From: Paralithodes platypus
Lineage: Eukaryota; Arthropoda; Malacostraca; Decapoda; Lithodidae
Length of the DNA stretch: 64,000 nucleotides
Assembly: GCA_032716605.1 (NCBI GenBank)
Contig: CM064509.1
Coordinates: forward strand, 35,435,618 to 35,499,617
Direction: 5' to 3'
The notes below the pieces were generated by a model. It was not told the origin of the DNA and made no database searches. It saw only the letters and a program-made list of their open reading frames with translations. How positions within the stretch are numbered: position 1 is the first letter of the stretch; each line of letters starts with the position of its first letter. Made by a program: the position numbers and the translations under genes. Below are positions 60,640 through 64,000 of the stretch, one piece after another.

Positions 60640-61295
60640 GATACATACAGATACTTTTCATATATGGCTTTTTATAACTTTGACAGTGGGTGTTGTGGAA
60701 TTTTGGAGCACGTGGGCAGGTTGCCGGAGTTGCTGTGGGAGAGAGAGAGAGAGAAGGGCCTTTTCGTAAATGTCTCGCAAGGGGCACTTATGGTGGACGG
60801 AATGTCTCACGTGGCGGCGTACCCGAGACACAAGGAAATGGGACACGTAATACTGCATGCAAAAACGTCCAACAGCCGCTGCACTTCTCCTCGCTCTATC
60901 GTGGAGTCTATCATCGTCTGCAGGGCCACACCTTCTTCCTCACACTTATCAAATGCTCGAAGATAGTTCCTATATTCCACTTTATATAGGTGTCGTCCCA
61001 ATTGGAGACTTCCAGTGTTTTCATAGAGCGATACGCATCCAGGTTGTCGCCCCAGTTGCAGGTAGGTGAATATGTGGGCTTTGAGGGCTTTCGTGAAGAC
61101 GTTTAACATTGACCGGTCATCAGGTGACGGCGTATACTACACCACATGCGACACTGGCATCTCTCATGGGGGCTACAATGAAAGGCATCCAACGGTAGTT
61201 GATGCTGCACCTCTCCTCGCTCTATCGTGGACTCTATTAGCTCCCGCAGGAGCCCAGCGACTTTCTCACACTCTCCCCCTCGCTCTATCATAGAG
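60640..61295 (-). pseudogene. Cys/His-rich (TAZ-like) gene, decayed copy
   Basis: Reverse-strand tandem paralogue of the gene at 61425-62218, cut into three frames (61103-61291, 60807-61109, 60658-60858). Still shows ESTIERGEVQ, CEEEGVALQ and FTKALKAHI blocks, but several zinc-ligand positions are lost, notably in the first HxxxC region. Confidence 0.75.
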
Positions 61296-61424
61296 TCTGA
61301 GTAGAGTGAGGCAATTATATCTTCTTCACCTCTCCTTCCTGGTCTATTAGCATCTCACATTCACAGATATTTTCCATATTATTTAAATGAAAAAATTAAA
61401 CTTTAGATATTTATTTTCACAAAC

Positions 61425-62218
61425 TCAGGGACTGTGAAGATACACACAGACACTTTCTATATTTGACTTTTTATAATTTGGAAAGTCGGCGTGGAATTTG
61501 GAGCACGCGGACAGGTGACAGAGGGCGCCGGAGTTGCAGGTGTCTAGGTGGGAGCGAAGGGCCCTTTCGTTAATGTCTTGTAAGGGGCACTCATGACGGG
61601 AATATTTCACGTGGTGGTGTACCCGACGCCACCCGAGACACAAGGAACTGCACACCTGCTTGGGACACGTAGCACTGCACGCATATTCGTCCAACAGCCG
61701 CTGCACCTCTCCTCGCTCTATCATGGAGTCTATCACCTTCTGCAGGGCCACACCTTCTTCCTCACATTTACCAAATGCTCGAAGATACGTACAGACAGTT
61801 CCTATATCCCACTTTACATAGGTGTCGCCCCGATCGGCGCGGATTTGGGGACACGCATCCAGGTAGCAGTTGGCGCCCCAGTTGCAGGTGTATATGTGGG
61901 CGTTGAGGGCTTTCGTGAAGATGTTTAACACGGCGCACTCATGACCGGTATTCACGTGATGGCGTGCACTATACACCACATGCGACACAAGGGATAGTAG
62001 CATCTCTCGTGGGGACATTTAATACTACGCGCAAAGGCATCCAACAGTTGCCGCACCTCTCCTCGCGCTATCGTGGACTCTATTAGCTCCCGCAGGAGCC
62101 CACCGACCTGCTCACACTTTCCCCCTCGCCTTATCATGGAGTCTATCAGGAGGACCTGTCTATTAGTCTCAGGTCCCCTCATCTCGGTAAGTAACGCCCT
62201 AAGCAACGCCATGGTCAA
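61425..62218 (-). pseudogene. Cys/His-rich, two-domain TAZ-like protein, one frameshift
   Basis: Two ORFs (61952-62218 and 61425-62018) overlap in different frames and together make one gene starting MTMALLR. It holds two repeats of ~110 residues. Each has a helix (I.S.I.RGEV..LLD), a Cys cluster, then RAL..H followed by a Cys cluster. In the second repeat HLDTCNSGALCHLSAC fits H-x3-C-x5-C-x4-C, the spacing of TAZ zinc fingers in CBP/p300. TAZ fingers bind transcription-factor activation domains; that role here is inference. I recall CBP/TAZ-like genes being reported in nimaviruses, which should be checked. Confidence 0.65.
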
Positions 62219-62595
62219 TTCGGGAGAGGGATGATGGAACGCGTGGCCCTTCTCGAGTAGAGTGAGGCTTTAGATATATACATAGGGCGAGCGAGCGAGG
62301 TTTATATATTACATTGGGTGGCTCGCTTCCGGTGGGATCTTTCCCCACCACCAATGATGATATACCTCTCGGACAGTGATTGCCCCATCATATACAAGGC
62401 CAGTCGCTTTACATAAACGCTCATAAAATATATTATTTGTTTTTGGTTAAAAAAAGTCAAACTAGTTAGTTTTTCGAGGGATCTAAACCCCGTTTAGTGT
62501 CCTTACATCTTAGCTAGCCTAGTTTCTAAAACCCCATTTGTTTTTGGTGTTCACTTTACGTAAACTCTCAGAAAAGATTATTTTTGGAGAAAAAT
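62200..62595. repeat. Spacer block, diverged copy of 3532-3905
   Basis: Lies between two divergent genes: the reverse Cys/His-rich gene (start at 62218) and the forward ATPase-beta-like gene (62696). It therefore probably holds promoters for both. Contains ACGTAAAC/TTTACG palindromes and, at 62455-62600, sequence homologous to the satellite unit. Confidence 0.8.
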
Positions 62596-62652
62596 ATTAT
62601 TTTGGTCAAGTTTTGTGTCTACATCTTAGCATAATTGACCGAAAATCAAAAT

Positions 62653-62690
62653 CTATAAATAAGGTTTATTGTAAACTACATTAGGTTGAG
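62653..62690 (+). promoter_or_regulatory. TATA box of the ATPase-beta-like gene
   Basis: CTATAAATAAGG at about 62653-62664, ~35-45 bases before the ATG at 62696; CTACATTAGG may contain the start site. The leader would be very short. Confidence 0.5.
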
Positions 62691-62695
62691 AAACC

Positions 62696-63490
62696 ATGAA
62701 CGTAAACATTGGAGGAGGAAGAAGAAGAATGGCTGGAAATAAATGTAGTATGATCACGGGGATGTTGTTGGTGGGAGTGGTGGTACTGGATCTTCTTATC
62801 AACTTCGTAGTCGTCCTTGTGGTTATGTTGGAACCGGGAGAGGAGCCTTACATCGGCCTTACCACGTATCCCAGCAACAATATTGTGTACCAACAACAGG
62901 AGAACAACTCATCATACGCCACACAAATTAACGAGTTCTTTCAAAACCAATCCCAAATCATCAACAAATACAACTTAACGGCCTGCTACTCTACGACAAA
63001 ACCGGTGAACTTCTGTAGCTTCAAACCCGACTGGCTGAGTGATATCGGGGAATGTACAGAAGCCGGGCACTGGGGCTTCAACGGTACCGGCCCCTGTCTC
63101 CTCATCACCACCCCAAAGGTACCCAAATGGATTCCTGACGTGTACACGGTGATAGAGGACCTACCAGATAACATGCCACAGCGTCTCAAGGACCACATTT
63201 TAGAGAGTTACCATCAGAACCAGGACGTGATACGTAAGTTCCTTTGGGTGTCCTGTGATGCTAATGGAAGCTTTGATGGTCGGATAAGCTTGGTGCCCTG
63301 GCAAGGTTTTCCATCGTACTACTTTCCCTACCAAAAGAACGACTCTTACATACAGCCAGTGTTGGGTATGCACATCTCAGGCCTAATAAAGGGAATACCG
63401 CTGGTCATTGAGTGTCGACTCTGGGCTAAGGATATCATCACTGAAAAAAACGTGCACACCATCCACATAACGAATGTTTTAACCCTCTAG
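62696..63490 (+). CDS. Na+/K+-ATPase beta-subunit-like protein, single exon
   Basis: 264 codons, type II membrane protein. Short basic cytosolic tail (GGGRRR), transmembrane segment ~18-44, then ectodomain. Family hallmarks: GLTTYP, SYATQINEF, a Cys-paired region (C97, C107, C120, C134), GPCLLI, WIPDVY, LWVSCD (C187), GFPSYYFPY and IECRLWAK (C240). All six ectodomain cysteines that form the three beta-subunit disulfides are in place, with several N-glycosylation sites. The beta subunit chaperones and tunes the alpha pump. Shorter than usual animal beta subunits (~300 residues), chiefly at the cytosolic tail and before the first disulfide. No introns, while animal ATP1B genes are usually spliced; it sits among array genes with array spacers, so a captured or retroposed copy is likely. 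Confidence 0.9.
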   Translation: MNVNIGGGRRRMAGNKCSMITGMLLVGVVVLDLLINFVVVLVVMLEPGEEPYIGLTTYPSNNIVYQQQENNSSYATQINEFFQNQSQIINKYNLTACYSTTKPVNFCSFKPDWLSDIGECTEAGHWGFNGTGPCLLITTPKVPKWIPDVYTVIEDLPDNMPQRLKDHILESYHQNQDVIRKFLWVSCDANGSFDGRISLVPWQGFPSYYFPYQKNDSYIQPVLGMHISGLIKGIPLVIECRLWAKDIITEKNVHTIHITNVLTL

Positions 63491-63504
63491 CAGAATGCTT
63501 CACA

Positions 63505-63630
63505 ACACTTTTGACCAATGACTCTGTTTATGTAACTTATTCGGATTAAAAAAATGACTAATTAACTGGTGTTTTTTTTTACTAGATTGACCATGTTTAT
63601 GTAACTTTCATATATATATATTAAGGGATA
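63505..63630. repeat. Inverted duplicate of 56570-56690
   Basis: GTAACTTATTCGGATTAAAA and GACTAATTAACTGGTGTTTT are found in reverse complement at 56610-56680; similarity continues through ACATGTTTAT and the TA-rich part. This places the same 3' flank after the ATPase-beta-like gene and after the HSP70 fragment. Confidence 0.85.
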
Positions 63631-63765
63631 TAATGGCCACATTTCGGCCCCTCGATTCGGCCATGAAAAGAGATGGCACCACCACTGTCAACAAAAAAGT
63701 ACAAGAATGTAAAATGTTCCCTAAACAAGATTCTCTTAGACGCCAAAGGGTTCACAGGCCACCGT

Positions 63766-63850
63766 GATTGGTTATATATAAATCCTCCGACCGCCTCTCA
63801 TCCACATAGACCACACCCCTTATTTTATTTTTTTCATATAAAAAAGCTGA
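63766..63850 (+). promoter_or_regulatory. Probable promoter of a gene beyond the window
   Basis: GATTGG (reverse CCAAT) next to TTATATATAAAT at 63771-63782, and a second ATATAAAAAAG at 63837. The last ~120 bases are C/T-rich with no stop-free protein signal, like a 5' UTR. Confidence 0.4.
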
Positions 63851-64000
63851 GGCGGAGTTAACCCATTCTCCTGGCCTCTCCACTCTGGGCCACCTGTGCT
63901 TCTGGTTCATCCCTCCTTACCCGAAGAACAACCGAGAAGCCTTCCAACACTCAACTTCTACCTCGATCACTCTGAGTTCAGAAGTCTCTCTACATCCTGG

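Noticed and set aside
63673..63861. 62-residue forward ORF
   Set aside because: Overlaps a CCAAT/TATA region and has no conserved feature.

Overview
The window is eukaryotic and animal. It shows spliced genes with GT/AG junctions, AATAAA signals, a Na+/K+-ATPase beta-subunit homologue, PIF/Harbinger, Ty3/gypsy and LINE elements, long microsatellites and a 20-kb satellite. A TATA box plus TCAGT initiator on the transposase gene is arthropod-like. A crustacean is my best guess, but this is inference.

Two runs of exactly 100 N (24860-24959 and 48935-49034) split the window into three contigs. Contig 1 (1-24859) starts with a broken block of unrecognised genes that look like remains of a large DNA virus or a degenerating gene cluster (3-4152). 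It continues with about 115 copies of a 179-bp satellite (4149-24859). Contig 2 (24960-48934) is ordinary TE-rich sequence: a nearly complete PIF/Harbinger transposon (25637-32487, with a 4-exon MADF/Myb gene and a transposase carrying one stop), two opposed LINE fragments, microsatellites, a cluster of TTAA-flanked MITE-like repeats, and a Ty3/gypsy element (40312 to the gap) whose integrase lies upstream of the reverse transcriptase, as in Gmr1-like elements. Contig 3 (49035-64000) is a gene array: six copies plus one fragment of a secreted or membrane-anchored glycoprotein family (one copy fully open), an HSP70 C-terminal fragment, two reverse-strand Cys/His-rich (TAZ-like) genes, and an intact single-exon Na+/K+-ATPase beta-like gene.

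Contigs 1 and 3 share a family of intergenic modules: a 3'-end module with AATAAA and AACCAGAAAATTCG, and modules with TTTACGTAAACTCTCAG and CTAGCCTAGTTT. The block after 3532 is a diverged copy of 62200-62595. Contig 2 shows none of these modules. The 179-bp satellite aligns in reverse complement to the same spacers, so it appears to derive from them. The two outer contigs thus look like parts of one locus, either an endogenised large DNA virus (nimavirus-like is one hypothesis) that carries host-type genes, or a fast-evolving host array. Most copies are broken by frameshifts. Some of these may be assembly errors, since sequence next to the second gap is visibly rich in small indels.
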